From assembly GCA_019694395.1 (NCBI GenBank), contig JAIBCC010000001.1, positions 434,001 to 498,000 on the forward strand: a stretch of DNA of 64,000 nt, in the 5' to 3' direction. Of the stretch, positions 34,899 through 43,747 are shown in pieces (position 1 is the first letter of the stretch; the number at the start of each line of letters is the position of its first letter). The position numbers and the translations under genes are program-made. Under the pieces are notes generated by a model. The model did no database searches. It saw only the letters and a program-made list of their open reading frames with translations, and was not told the origin of the DNA. This DNA is from Pyrinomonadaceae bacterium (GTDB taxonomy: Bacteria; Acidobacteriota; Blastocatellia; Pyrinomonadales; Pyrinomonadaceae).

Positions 34899-35813
34899 AT
34901 GACAAACGTAAAGTTTTTAACCACCAAACAAGTAGCCCGTTTGTGTCGCGTGAGTGATGCAACGGTTAAGCGTTGGCAGGATTCAGGATTGCTCAAATCT
35001 GAGCGAACCAGTGGCGGACATCGCCGTTTTCGTGCCGAAGAAGTTGCACGATTCCAGCAGGAAAGCAATTTAGGGATTAAAGTTTGTCACGGAGATGAGT
35101 CGGCTCAAACTGCTGTCACACGCCGCCGTGCCAAACGAAGTTACTCAAATTTTGTTGATCTTGAGGAAGGAAGTTCTGCCTCTTTATTTTTTCATGCCCT
35201 GCTTGCCGGACGTGAAGAAGAAGCAACAAACATTTTGATAAATGATTTTCTGCACGGTCAATTTCTGCCACAAATCTTTGATACAACGATTACTGAAGCA
35301 ATGCGAAATGTCGGCGAGCTTTGGATGCGTGGAGAAATAACCGTTGCTCAGGAACACCTGGCAACCCGCTCAACGCTCAATGCAGTGCATAAGTTACGAA
35401 ATGTTGTGCCGATTGCCGTTAATAATGGTAAGGTTGCAATGTGCTGTGCCATTGAAGGGGATTTTCACGAACTTTCGACGCATTTAGCCCAAATGACAAT
35501 GGAATCCGAAGGGTGGGAAGTTTTGAATTTCGGTGCAAACACCCCGCTTTATTCTTTTGCCGATGAAGTTTTGCATCATTCGCCCGATTTAATTTGTATC
35601 TCTGCCACGATTTTGACCGATATTGACCGTCTTTCGCGTGATTACAAAGAATTTCATTCGAAAATCGCCAAACTGAAAATCCCGATTGTTCTGGGCGGCA
35701 GAGTTTTTGAAGACGAACGTTTAAGATGTCGTTTTCCGTCAGAATTGGTGGCGAGTAGTTTTTCTGGCTTAGCTCAATTTACCTCCAGTTTGGCAGAGAT
35801 TAAATCAACCTAA
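34899..35813 (+). CDS. B12-binding MerR-type regulator, CarH-like
   Basis: A 304-residue regulator. The N-terminal MerR-like winged helix is FLTTKQVARLCRVSDATVK with the wing SGGHRRFR. A four-helix B12-cap contains W142-x9-E152-H153 (WMRGEITVAQEH), the signature of CarH/LitR light sensors. A Rossmann B12-binding domain follows, with D188-F-H190 as the lower-ligand motif. CarH represses in the dark as an adenosylcobalamin tetramer and is released by light. The ATG at 34899 was preferred because upstream codons are not family-like. No carotenoid genes lie nearby, so its targets are unknown. Confidence 0.86.
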   Translation: MTNVKFLTTKQVARLCRVSDATVKRWQDSGLLKSERTSGGHRRFRAEEVARFQQESNLGIKVCHGDESAQTAVTRRRAKRSYSNFVDLEEGSSASLFFHALLAGREEEATNILINDFLHGQFLPQIFDTTITEAMRNVGELWMRGEITVAQEHLATRSTLNAVHKLRNVVPIAVNNGKVAMCCAIEGDFHELSTHLAQMTMESEGWEVLNFGANTPLYSFADEVLHHSPDLICISATILTDIDRLSRDYKEFHSKIAKLKIPIVLGGRVFEDERLRCRFPSELVASSFSGLAQFTSSLAEIKST

Positions 35814-35826
35814 ACCTTTGTAATTC

Positions 35827-37209
35827 CTAATTCTCCAGCAATTTATTTCCATTTTTAGTCATTAAAATGCCGGTGAAGTTTTCCATTAAGGTTTTATTGT
35901 TGGGAATGGATGAGTGCATTTCGCAAACAATGACCGGAGACGCAGAATAAGGTTTTATCGCAAAGATATTTTGCCCGTTAATATCGGAAATGGTTTCCGC
36001 CAACAGAGAACGAAGCGAAACGGTTCCATCACCTTTGGTGTAAATCGTTTGTTTGACAAGTTTATCCGAAACCTTTTCGCCTCTGACATTTTTGAATCCT
36101 TCGCCTCTGGTTAAAGTCCGCCAGTTGCCACTTTCTAAATCAAAAAAAACGATTGCACCATCAAGCGTAGTTTTGCAATCACTTCCGAAAAGGTAAAAAT
36201 TTAGTGTTTCGGGAACTTTGGTTTTAACATCCAGCGCAGCGTGAAAGCGTTTAGCGCGTAATAAAACTGTTTCCAAGTATTTCTCGGCTTGCGCTTTCTT
36301 TGATTTGCTCAGCCTTTCCATATATGCTTCATCCGAGGTTAAAGACCAGCCATATCTTTTCCAGGTTTTTGGATCGTAAATATCTACGTCAAAAGGCTTT
36401 AAATTTTCATCGTAAAATTTTGCCGCAGCTCCATGCGGCAATAATTCAAAAAGAGCAGGCAGTGTAAAACCAACTTCGCGGCTGAAAAATGACGGGTAAT
36501 ATCTGCCCCCGAGCGGAATATTGATTGATGAACCGTTGTTGAGCGCATCTAAAGCCTCCATTGAACCTTCGTTGGGTGTTCCGAGCATAAAAATACTGGC
36601 AAAATGTTTTGCCCCAACCCAAGTCGGATTTGGTTTTTCGTGCAAATCTGCACTCCCATACATCGCCGCATAACGTGCCACCAATCCGCCCATCGAATGA
36701 GCTAAGACATCAAATTTCAGATCAGGTCGTTTGAGTTTGGTTTTGAGTTTTTCAATTTTTTGAATTAGAAGATGTGCGGTTTCAACATTGTCTCGCCGCC
36801 AATCGTAAGCAAAAACGTAGTAAGTATTGGAATCTCCGTCCTCGGTTGGTTCATCCCAATTTCCACGTTTATAACCTACTTTTTTATCCAGATAATTCAG
36901 TAAATCTTCATAAACGGAAATTCCGGGCAAAAATCTGACAAGTTTAATGGATTCAACAATATCTGTGGCAATTATGTCATCTTTATTATCTGCCAGATCA
37001 GATGAAATCGGCAAAGCCAAATTATCATCCTTGGACTCTTTGAACCTGACCCAGACCGGTTCATTCGTCTTTTTATTGACAAGTTTTGAACCCATTATTC
37101 CGGGGATCACAATAACGGGATTTTTGCTTTGCTTTGGTTCTGCCTGAGCAAAAAAGTTGAGGGGGAAAATAAAAATGAGTAAAAAGATCAGGGTTATTTT
37201 CGATTTCAT
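35827..37209 (-). CDS. LCAT-like alpha/beta hydrolase, paralogue B
   Basis: A 460-residue secreted enzyme with signal peptide (PLNFFAQ) and all LCAT landmarks: VIPGIMGSKL, nucleophile AHSMGG, acid in TKGDGTVSLRSLL and histidine in CEMHSSIP. It aligns throughout with the 33.2 kb protein, so the two are a duplicated pair separated by the CarH-like gene. It ends just after that gene's stop and starts 45 bp downstream of larB. Substrate unknown. Confidence 0.87.
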   Translation of the reverse strand: MKSKITLIFLLIFIFPLNFFAQAEPKQSKNPVIVIPGIMGSKLVNKKTNEPVWVRFKESKDDNLALPISSDLADNKDDIIATDIVESIKLVRFLPGISVYEDLLNYLDKKVGYKRGNWDEPTEDGDSNTYYVFAYDWRRDNVETAHLLIQKIEKLKTKLKRPDLKFDVLAHSMGGLVARYAAMYGSADLHEKPNPTWVGAKHFASIFMLGTPNEGSMEALDALNNGSSINIPLGGRYYPSFFSREVGFTLPALFELLPHGAAAKFYDENLKPFDVDIYDPKTWKRYGWSLTSDEAYMERLSKSKKAQAEKYLETVLLRAKRFHAALDVKTKVPETLNFYLFGSDCKTTLDGAIVFFDLESGNWRTLTRGEGFKNVRGEKVSDKLVKQTIYTKGDGTVSLRSLLAETISDINGQNIFAIKPYSASPVIVCEMHSSIPNNKTLMENFTGILMTKNGNKLLEN

Positions 37210-37254
37210 AAATTTGACTGTTTTTGCCTTTTCAACTTGTATTTTTTTAACTTC

Positions 37255-38010
37255 TCATTCCTGCCATTTTCGATTTATCAAACTTGATACGAACCCTGCC
37301 CCAAAACCGTTGTCAATATTTACCACTGTTACGTTTGAAGAGCAAGAATTCAGCATCCCTAAAAGTGCGGCTAAGCCATTAAAACTTGCTCCGTAACCGA
37401 TACTGGTGGGAACTGCGATCACCGGAACTTTGACCAAACCGCCCACTACGGACGGCAATGCTCCCTCCATTCCGGCAACCACCACGACAACACGGCAATT
37501 TTGCAGCATCTCACGTTCGGCTAAGATCCGGTGAATTCCGGCAACGCCTGCGTCCCAAATCCTTTTAACCCTGTTTCCCATAGCTTCCGCAGTTAAAGCA
37601 GCTTCCTCGGCAACCGGAATGTCACTGGTTCCAGCGGTAACAACGGCGATTTCACCAATTCCTAGCTCGGTTTTATCTCTTAAAACCCGAATGAGTTTGG
37701 CTGACTCATGCCATTCGGCTTCGGTATATATGTTGCGAATTTCGCCAAAAGTGTTAACATCCGTCCGCGTAATTAAAACATTTGGCGAACGCGCCATCAG
37801 TTTTTCAAAAATTCCGATGATTTGTTCTCTGGTTTTTCCTGCTCCGAAAATGACTTCAGGAAAACCCTGGCGAGTTGCCCGCGCGTGATCTACCCGCGCA
37901 AAGCCAATGTCTTCATAAGATAGATTTTTAAGATTTTGTGTTGCTTGTTCAGTTGAGAGTGTTCCGTCTAAATGAGAACGCAGTATCTCTTCGATTTGTT
38001 TTTCGTTCAT
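37255..38010 (-). CDS. larB: Nickel-pincer cofactor biosynthesis protein LarB
   Basis: LarB carboxylates the pyridinium ring of nicotinic acid adenine dinucleotide, the first step to the nickel-pincer nucleotide used by lactate racemase. The 251-residue protein has the PurE-like core: [15 protein letters not shown] (about 124-138) and [18 protein letters not shown] (about 177-194). The ATG at 38010 was chosen over a TTG. larC, larE and larA are not in the window, so it may serve another racemase elsewhere. An independent sigma-54 unit lies directly upstream. Confidence 0.9.
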   Translation of the reverse strand: MNEKQIEEILRSHLDGTLSTEQATQNLKNLSYEDIGFARVDHARATRQGFPEVIFGAGKTREQIIGIFEKLMARSPNVLITRTDVNTFGEIRNIYTEAEWHESAKLIRVLRDKTELGIGEIAVVTAGTSDIPVAEEAALTAEAMGNRVKRIWDAGVAGIHRILAEREMLQNCRVVVVVAGMEGALPSVVGGLVKVPVIAVPTSIGYGASFNGLAALLGMLNSCSSNVTVVNIDNGFGAGFVSSLINRKWQE

Positions 38011-38037
38011 CAAAATAGTTTAAGCTAAATTTAAAAC

Positions 38038-38071
38038 AAAAAAAAGACAACGAAATCCCGAATTCGTTGTC
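38038..38071 (-). terminator. Intrinsic terminator of the sigma-54 transcript
   Basis: On the minus strand GACAACGAA (38063-38071) pairs perfectly with TTCGTTGTC (38046-38054) across an 8-base loop, followed by eight T (38038-38045). It lies 28 bp before the larB start and 32 bp after the small ORF stop, so it separates or attenuates between them. Confidence 0.85.
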
Positions 38072-38102
38072 CGAAGAGAAAAGCCTAAATTTCTCGAAAC
38101 TG

Positions 38103-38216
38103 TTATATAAACACTCGAATATAACCACAAAGCGAATATACTTTTACCAGAGTCCAACCAACCGCCTGATGGCTAACTAAATTTAGTAAAACTTCGCTTT
38201 GTAGTAATATTCTCAT
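38103..38216 (-). CDS. 37-residue peptide of the sigma-54 transcript
   Basis: The ATG at 38216 has GAAGGA nine bases upstream. The frame encodes 37 residues with an amphipathic/hydrophobic character (opening MRILLQSEVLLNLV, then HQAVGWTLVKVYSLCGYIRV) and one cysteine, and stops at 38103-38105. It lies between a consensus sigma-54 promoter and a strong terminator. The cysteine and tail could suit a secreted or membrane peptide. No homologue is known to me. Confidence 0.5.
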   Translation of the reverse strand: MRILLQSEVLLNLVSHQAVGWTLVKVYSLCGYIRVFI

Positions 38217-38253
38217 CGTGCTTAATCCTTCAGTAAGCCTCGCTTTCTTATTT

Positions 38254-38269
38254 AGCAATCACCGTGCCA
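38254..38269 (-). promoter_or_regulatory. Sigma-54 (-24/-12) promoter
   Basis: The minus-strand sequence TGGCACGGTGATTGCT matches the sigma-54 consensus TGGCAC-N5-TTGC exactly. Transcription would start near 38243 and reach the 37-codon ORF after about 27 bases. Sigma-54 promoters need an activator bound upstream, and a candidate site exists at 38341-38382. Confidence 0.75.
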
Positions 38270-38340
38270 AACCTTTTCTATCTCAAAAACAGCCAAATTC
38301 AACCTATTTTATCCTTTTACTGTTCGGTTTTATTCCAAAT

Positions 38341-38382
38341 TGAACGATTTAATTTCGGTCAATTTGACCGGGTGAACGATTT
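38341..38382. promoter_or_regulatory. Candidate enhancer for the sigma-54 promoter
   Basis: A perfect 15-bp palindrome CGGTCAATTTGACCG (38356-38370) is flanked by two direct copies of TGAACGATTT (38341-38350 and 38373-38382), 32 bp apart. The block lies about 75-115 bp upstream of the -24 element, the usual distance for a sigma-54 activator site. Confidence 0.6.
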
Positions 38383-38441
38383 TGAATGATTGGCAAACAA
38401 AAATATTCCTAAAAATGTTAGAATCAAGTAACAAAAATTGT

Positions 38442-39077
38442 ATGGAATTGACATTGGCAATCACCGGTGCATCAGGCACCATTTATGCACATCGGACTTT
38501 ACAACTTTTAGCGGAAAGCGGCGTGGTTTCACAAATTAATTTAATAATGTCGGGAACAGCGGCAATTGTTGCTCAGGTAGAAATGGGGGCAAATCTAAAG
38601 TCGGCAAACACTGAAATTATTAATGAATGGTTAGGGTTGCCGAAAGATTCAAAGATCATCCGTTTTTGGCGTTTGGATAATTTTGCGGCAAAACCGTCTT
38701 CGGGTTCATATAAACAGGCGGGAATGATTATTGTTCCGTGTTCGATGGGAACAATCGGCTCAATCGCTTCGGGCGCGGGAACGAATTTAATTCATCGGGC
38801 GGCAGATGTCACCTTAAAGGAAGGACGAAAACTTGTGATCGTCCCGCGTGAAACTCCGTATAATGCAATTCATTTGGAAAATATGCTCAAGCTCACACAT
38901 GCCGGCGCACGAATTTTACCTGCCAGCCCCGGATTTTATCATCGTCCCAAAACGATTGATGAGCTGGTAAATCATTTGTGTTACCGGATTTTAGACCAAT
39001 TCGATATTCCGCACGATAAAAAAACGCAATGGACGGGGGAAGAAGTTGAGGAGTCAGGGTTTGGGAGTAAGGAGTAA
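38442..39077 (+). CDS. ubiX: Flavin prenyltransferase UbiX
   Basis: UbiX makes the prenylated FMN used by UbiD-type decarboxylases. The 211-residue protein opens MELTLAITGASGTIYAHRTL and contains VPCSMGTIGSIASGAGTNLI (about 107-126) and the prenyl/FMN-binding REGRKLVIVPRETP-type segment (GRKLVIVPRETP). The ATG at 38442 starts at the family N-terminus. mqnD is three genes downstream, so it probably supports menaquinone synthesis by the futalosine route. Confidence 0.93.
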   Translation: MELTLAITGASGTIYAHRTLQLLAESGVVSQINLIMSGTAAIVAQVEMGANLKSANTEIINEWLGLPKDSKIIRFWRLDNFAAKPSSGSYKQAGMIIVPCSMGTIGSIASGAGTNLIHRAADVTLKEGRKLVIVPRETPYNAIHLENMLKLTHAGARILPASPGFYHRPKTIDELVNHLCYRILDQFDIPHDKKTQWTGEEVEESGFGSKE

Positions 39078-39082
39078 GAAAA

Positions 39083-39748
39083 ATGTTAAAGTTGAAGATT
39101 TTATTAGTTTTGTTACTGTTCATAATTCCAATCGCAGCACAGGAAAAATTCGTCACGCCGGTAGACGAAGCTGACAAAGATAAAACGTTTTTGGAATTTC
39201 GCACTAAATTGATTGAGGCTGTCCAAAAACACGATGTTAAATATTTATTGAGCGTGGTTGATAAAAGCATAAAAAACGGTTTCGGCGGCAATGACGGAAT
39301 TAATGAGTTCAAAAAACAATGGAAAATTTATAACCGAAACTCTGAATTGTGGAAGGAACTGCTCATCGTTTTAACTCACGGCGGAACTTTTGACAAAGAA
39401 AACAAGGGAATGTTTTATGCTCCTTATCTTTTTACAAATTTCCCCGACGGTGTTGATGAATTTGAGCATCAGGCGATTTTCGGCAATAACGTCAATTTGC
39501 GCTCCAAACCTGATAAAGATGCACCGGTTGTTGCCAGCCTGTCATATAACATCGTCAAAACCGACTACGAAAATTCGGTAAAGTCTAAAACTAACAAAGA
39601 TGAGTTTTTATGGCTGAAAATCGAGACTTTAGGCGGGAAAAAAGGCTTTGTGAAACCTGAATTCGTCCGCAGCGCAATTGATTATCGCGCGGGATTTGAA
39701 AGAAGACGCGGCAAATGGACAATGACCTTCTTTTTAGCCGGAGATTAA
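39083..39748 (+). CDS. Secreted protein with C-terminal SH3-like domain
   Basis: A 221-residue protein with a signal peptide (IPIAAQ, about 1-19), a helical middle, and an SH3b-like C-terminal region (NNVNLRSKPDKDAPVVASLS, about 135-155, then WLKIETLGGKKGFVKPEF). SH3b domains often bind peptidoglycan peptides. It lies 5 bp after ubiX and 6 bp before the methyltransferase, hence co-transcribed. The function is unknown. Confidence 0.75.
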   Translation: MLKLKILLVLLLFIIPIAAQEKFVTPVDEADKDKTFLEFRTKLIEAVQKHDVKYLLSVVDKSIKNGFGGNDGINEFKKQWKIYNRNSELWKELLIVLTHGGTFDKENKGMFYAPYLFTNFPDGVDEFEHQAIFGNNVNLRSKPDKDAPVVASLSYNIVKTDYENSVKSKTNKDEFLWLKIETLGGKKGFVKPEFVRSAIDYRAGFERRRGKWTMTFFLAGD

Positions 39749-39754
39749 AACTTT

Positions 39755-40510
39755 ATGCAAAGCTCAACCGAAAGATTTTCCAATCGAGTCGAAAATTACG
39801 TCAAATTTCGTCCGAGCTATCCATCCGAAGTTTTGCAGGTCTTTCGGGATGAAATGAATCTGCAAACAGCTTCAATCATTGCCGATATTGGCTCAGGAAC
39901 CGGAATCTCTGCCAAAATCTTTTTAGAAAACGGCAACGAAGTTTTCGGAATTGAACCTAATCAGCCGATGCGTGAGGCTTCCGGAGTTTTTTTGCAGAAT
40001 TTTCTCAAATTTCATTCAATCAACGGAACTGCCGAAAATACTACGCTTGAGGATAATTCGGTTGACATTATCATCGCGGCTCAGGCATTTCATTGGTTCG
40101 ATAAGGCAAAAACCCGAATAGAGTTCCGTCGAATACTTCGAGACAATGGTTTTACAGCCCTGATTTGGAATGAGCGTCAACTTAACTCAAATGAGTTTTT
40201 GCGTGAGTATGAGAGTTTTTTAATCAAATTCGGAAGTGATTATAAACAGGTTCGGCACGAAAATGTTTCGGAGGACAAAATTGCCGACTTTTTCGAAAAA
40301 CCTTTCCGAAAAAAAACTTTTCTCAATTCACAAACGCTTGATTTTAGTGGACTAAAAGGCAGAGTTTTATCTTCGTCATATATGCCTTCGGCGGAAGATA
40401 CACGTTTCGGAGAGATGGAAAAAGAATTAAAACAGCTTTTTACTCGATTTCAAAAAAACGATACAATAGAAATTTTATACGACACCAATATTTATTTTGG
40501 ACAGCTTTAA
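39755..40510 (+). CDS. Class I SAM-dependent methyltransferase
   Basis: A 251-residue methyltransferase with motif I IADIGSGTGISAKIFL (about 43-58), the acidic Glu after strand 2 (FGIEPN) and the post-motif IIIAAQAFHWFDKAKT typical of Methyltransf_11 enzymes near trans-aconitate methyltransferase. It stands between the SH3b protein and mqnD in the same operon. It could methylate a quinone or an unrelated acid; no evidence separates these. Confidence 0.8.
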   Translation: MQSSTERFSNRVENYVKFRPSYPSEVLQVFRDEMNLQTASIIADIGSGTGISAKIFLENGNEVFGIEPNQPMREASGVFLQNFLKFHSINGTAENTTLEDNSVDIIIAAQAFHWFDKAKTRIEFRRILRDNGFTALIWNERQLNSNEFLREYESFLIKFGSDYKQVRHENVSEDKIADFFEKPFRKKTFLNSQTLDFSGLKGRVLSSSYMPSAEDTRFGEMEKELKQLFTRFQKNDTIEILYDTNIYFGQL

Positions 40511-40513
40511 TTT

Positions 40514-41365
40514 ATGATAACAGCATCAACAGAAGTAAGAACCATCAGCGTCGCTCATTCTCCTGATTCAGACGACGCATTTATGTTTTACGGTTTAGCT
40601 ACCAACAAAATTGATACCGGAAAATTGAAGTTTGAGCATACCTTGAAGGATATTCAATCGCTCAATGAGGATGCAAAAAACGAAGTTTATGATGTGACAG
40701 CCATCAGCTTTCACGCTTACGCCTACGTTTCGGACAAATACGCGCTTTTACCGCACGGCGCGAGCATCGGCGACAAATACGGTCCGATCGTAGTCACGCG
40801 CGAACCTCGTTCGGCTGAAGACATCGGCAAAATGAAAATCGCTGTGCCTGGTGAAATGACCAGCGCATATTTAGCTTTAAGGCTTTATAATCAGGATTTT
40901 GATCACGTTGTAGTTCCTTTTGATGAAATCATTGACGAAGTAAAACGCGGTCGGGTTGATGCCGGACTTCTGATTCACGAAGGACAGCTTTTCTACAAAG
41001 AAATCGGTTTAGATAAAGTTCTGGATTTGGGCGAATGGTGGTTTGAAAAAACCGGTTTGCCGTTACCGATGGGCGGAAATGTCATCAAACGAAGTCTGGG
41101 CGAAGATTTAATGAAAGAAGTTTCTAAATATTTGAAGCAAAGCATTGAATTTTCACTTAATAACCGCGAAGATGCACTTGCCTACGCGATGCAGTTTGCG
41201 CGAGATATGTCTCCAGAATTAGCCGACCGTTTTGTCGCAATGTGGGTCAATAATTTGACTCTGGATTACGGCGAACGCGGACGCGAGGGCGTGCGAAGAT
41301 TTTTGCAGGAAGGCTACGAAAAAGGAATCATAAAAAACAAAGTTGACATAGAATTTGTCGGCTAA
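40514..41365 (+). CDS. mqnD: 1,4-dihydroxy-6-naphthoate synthase, futalosine pathway
   Basis: MqnD opens cyclic dehypoxanthine-futalosine to give 1,4-dihydroxy-6-naphthoate, a late step of menaquinone synthesis without chorismate ring enzymes. The 283-residue periplasmic-binding-protein fold shows [16 protein letters not shown] (about 14-29), [16 protein letters not shown] and [16 protein letters not shown]. MqnA relatives are similar, but the opening motif and length favour MqnD. It ends the ubiX operon and is followed by a terminator. Confidence 0.88.
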   Translation: MITASTEVRTISVAHSPDSDDAFMFYGLATNKIDTGKLKFEHTLKDIQSLNEDAKNEVYDVTAISFHAYAYVSDKYALLPHGASIGDKYGPIVVTREPRSAEDIGKMKIAVPGEMTSAYLALRLYNQDFDHVVVPFDEIIDEVKRGRVDAGLLIHEGQLFYKEIGLDKVLDLGEWWFEKTGLPLPMGGNVIKRSLGEDLMKEVSKYLKQSIEFSLNNREDALAYAMQFARDMSPELADRFVAMWVNNLTLDYGERGREGVRRFLQEGYEKGIIKNKVDIEFVG

Positions 41366-41392
41366 ATTTAGAAAATCCAATTTTTCTTTTCA

Positions 41393-41420
41393 AAAGAGGT
41401 GAAATTTCACCTCTTTTTTC
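41393..41420 (+). terminator. Intrinsic terminator after mqnD
   Basis: A 24-bp perfect palindrome (arms AAAGAGGTGAAA and TTTCACCTCTTT, 41393-41416) leads into T. It lies 28 bp past the mqnD stop. The remaining gap to vgrG (41421-41591) is AT-rich and shows no further feature. Confidence 0.85.
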
Positions 41421-41591
41421 TTTTACTTCTCCAACTCATAAACCCTTACACTTCAGCAAATTGCACCCACTGAACACAACTTTTTTATTTTCAGCAAAAA
41501 AATCTTAAAAAAAATCTCATTTTTAGTGAATGAATTTTCAATTATTTTCCGCGTTACCGATTGGGCGAATTTTTCGCTTTGAAGTAAAAAG

Positions 41592-43745
41592 ATGAAGACT
41601 ACGCAGAACGAAAGATTATTGAAAATTGCAACACCGTTGGGCGAAGATTTTTTGCTCTTACAACGAATGACGTTTACCGAAGGTCTTTCAAGACTTTTTG
41701 AAGGTGAGCTTGAACTGTGGCACGACGAAGGCGAAGCGGGTTACGAGCCAACATTTATCAATCCCGAAAGGATTTTGGGCAAACCCGTCACGATCCGGAT
41801 CGAACAAAATGATGGAGTCAGCCGGTATTTTTGCGGCATCATCAACGAATTTGAGCAAGGTGGACGAGATAATTTCTATTCCGTTTATCAGGCGCGAATC
41901 GTTCCTCATATCTGGATGCTGACGCAAAATCTGCAAAGCCGCATTTTCCAAAACATTTCCGTTCCCGATATTTTGCGAAAGCTACTGAACTGGTTTGATT
42001 GCGCTTTTGAACTTCAACATAATTACGAACCGCGAAATTATTGCGTCCAATATCAGGAAACCGATTTTGCTTTCATCTCGCGTTTGATGGAAGAAGAAGG
42101 AATCTATTATTACTTCAAACATTCCGAAAAAACGCATCAATTGGTCATTGCCGACACGCCGCAGTCACATCTTTTTTGTCCTTCAAAATCGGCAATTGAA
42201 TATCACGACGAATCCTTTGTGGGAGATGAAGGAGTTGGCAGTGCAGTTCGCAAATGGCGTTGGCACAACAAATGGCGAACCGGCAAGGTGCGGTTGTGGG
42301 ATTATAATTTTCAGCTCCCAACCAACAAATTAAGTGCCGAACAGCCTTCACTTTTTTTGAACGGAAATAAAGAACTCGAAGTTTACGAATTCCCCGCCGG
42401 ATATGCACGAAAACTTGACGGAATTGCAGCGGGCGGCGGCGAGCAGGGCGACAAATTGCAAAAGATTTTTGATGATCGTCAACGCACTGTTCAGGTCCGG
42501 ATGGAAGAAATTGACGTGCAAAACAAGATTGCGAATGGCATCAGCGATTGTTCCAATTTAACTGTGGGTTTTCGTTTTGATCTGAAAAATCATCCGGTCT
42601 CTGCTAACAATAGTTGCTATGTTCTGACCAACATTACACACGAAGCGGTGCAAACTCCGGCTTATCAAAATGATGAAGTCGTTGAGCAAGCCTACAATAA
42701 CCAATTTGACTGCATCACTTACGGCGCAGGTCAGGCTCCGTTTCGCCCCCAACGCATAACACCGAAGCCATTGGTTCGCGGTTCGCAAACAGCAACCGTG
42801 GTCGGTCCCGCAGGCGAAGAGATTTTTACCGACAAATACGGACGGGTCAAGGTTCAATTTCACTGGGATCGTGAAGGCAAATACAACGAAGGAAGCTCGT
42901 GTTGGATTCGCGTCGGACAGCTTTGGGCGGGAAAAAAATGGGGCTCAATGTTTATTCCGCGAGTCGGAATGGAAGTAATTGTGGATTTCATCGAAGGTGA
43001 TCCCGATCAACCTATTATCACCGGAACTGTTTATAATCCCGAAACAATGCCGCCTTACAATTTGCCGGAAGAAAAAACCAAATCCGGTATCAAAACCGAT
43101 TCAACCACAGGCGGAGGCGGGTTTAATGAGCTTCGTTTTGAGGACAAAAAAGGCGAAGAGCAGTTTTTTATCCACGCCGAAAAAAATATGGATGTCCGGG
43201 TCAAAAACGATTCTTTTGAATTCATCGGACACGACCGTCATTTGATTGTTAAAAATGAGCAGTTCGAGAAAGTCGAAAAGGACAAACACTTAAAGGTCGG
43301 CGGCGACCGCAACGAAGAGGTCAAAGGTTCAGTTTCGCTTAAAGTCGGTTCGGACGAAGACATCCAAGTCGGTGCAAAATTTGCGGTTGATGCCCGAAAC
43401 GAAATCCATTTGAAATCGGGAACTAATTTGGTAATTGAAACAGGAACGAATCTTACCCTTCAGGTTGGCAGTAACTTTATCAATATCAACTCAACCGGAA
43501 TTTATATCAAAGCGACAATGATTATGCTCAACAGCGGCGGCGCGGCGGGATCAGGCTCAGGCGCGAATCCTGATCCCCCCAAAGATGCCAAAGAAGCTGA
43601 CAAAGCCAAGGCAGGAGAAAGGGTTAAAAAGCCAACGCTTCCGCCACCGGTTAAGCCGCAAAAATATAGTCAAGCTGCTATGGTTTTGAAAAAAGCTGCC
43701 AAGGAAGGTTCACCGTTCTGTGAAGTTTGTAATAGGAAAAAATAG
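41592..43745 (+). CDS. vgrG: Type VI secretion spike protein VgrG
   Basis: A 717-residue VgrG. It has the gp27-like N-terminal half (FTEGLSRLFEGELEL, YCVQYQETDFAFISRLMEEE), the OB-fold and gp5-like needle from about 385 (GEEIFTDKYGRVKVQFHWD, SCWIRVGQLWAGKKWGSMF), then a long beta-helix of VKNDS/VGSDE-type repeats to about 640. The tail ends with a Pro-rich stretch and SPFCEVCN. It forms the trimeric tip of the T6SS tube. DUF4123 and the effector follow. No tssA-tssM core lies nearby. Confidence 0.95.
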   Translation: MKTTQNERLLKIATPLGEDFLLLQRMTFTEGLSRLFEGELELWHDEGEAGYEPTFINPERILGKPVTIRIEQNDGVSRYFCGIINEFEQGGRDNFYSVYQARIVPHIWMLTQNLQSRIFQNISVPDILRKLLNWFDCAFELQHNYEPRNYCVQYQETDFAFISRLMEEEGIYYYFKHSEKTHQLVIADTPQSHLFCPSKSAIEYHDESFVGDEGVGSAVRKWRWHNKWRTGKVRLWDYNFQLPTNKLSAEQPSLFLNGNKELEVYEFPAGYARKLDGIAAGGGEQGDKLQKIFDDRQRTVQVRMEEIDVQNKIANGISDCSNLTVGFRFDLKNHPVSANNSCYVLTNITHEAVQTPAYQNDEVVEQAYNNQFDCITYGAGQAPFRPQRITPKPLVRGSQTATVVGPAGEEIFTDKYGRVKVQFHWDREGKYNEGSSCWIRVGQLWAGKKWGSMFIPRVGMEVIVDFIEGDPDQPIITGTVYNPETMPPYNLPEEKTKSGIKTDSTTGGGGFNELRFEDKKGEEQFFIHAEKNMDVRVKNDSFEFIGHDRHLIVKNEQFEKVEKDKHLKVGGDRNEEVKGSVSLKVGSDEDIQVGAKFAVDARNEIHLKSGTNLVIETGTNLTLQVGSNFININSTGIYIKATMIMLNSGGAAGSGSGANPDPPKDAKEADKAKAGERVKKPTLPPPVKPQKYSQAAMVLKKAAKEGSPFCEVCNRKK

Positions 43746-43747
43746 TT

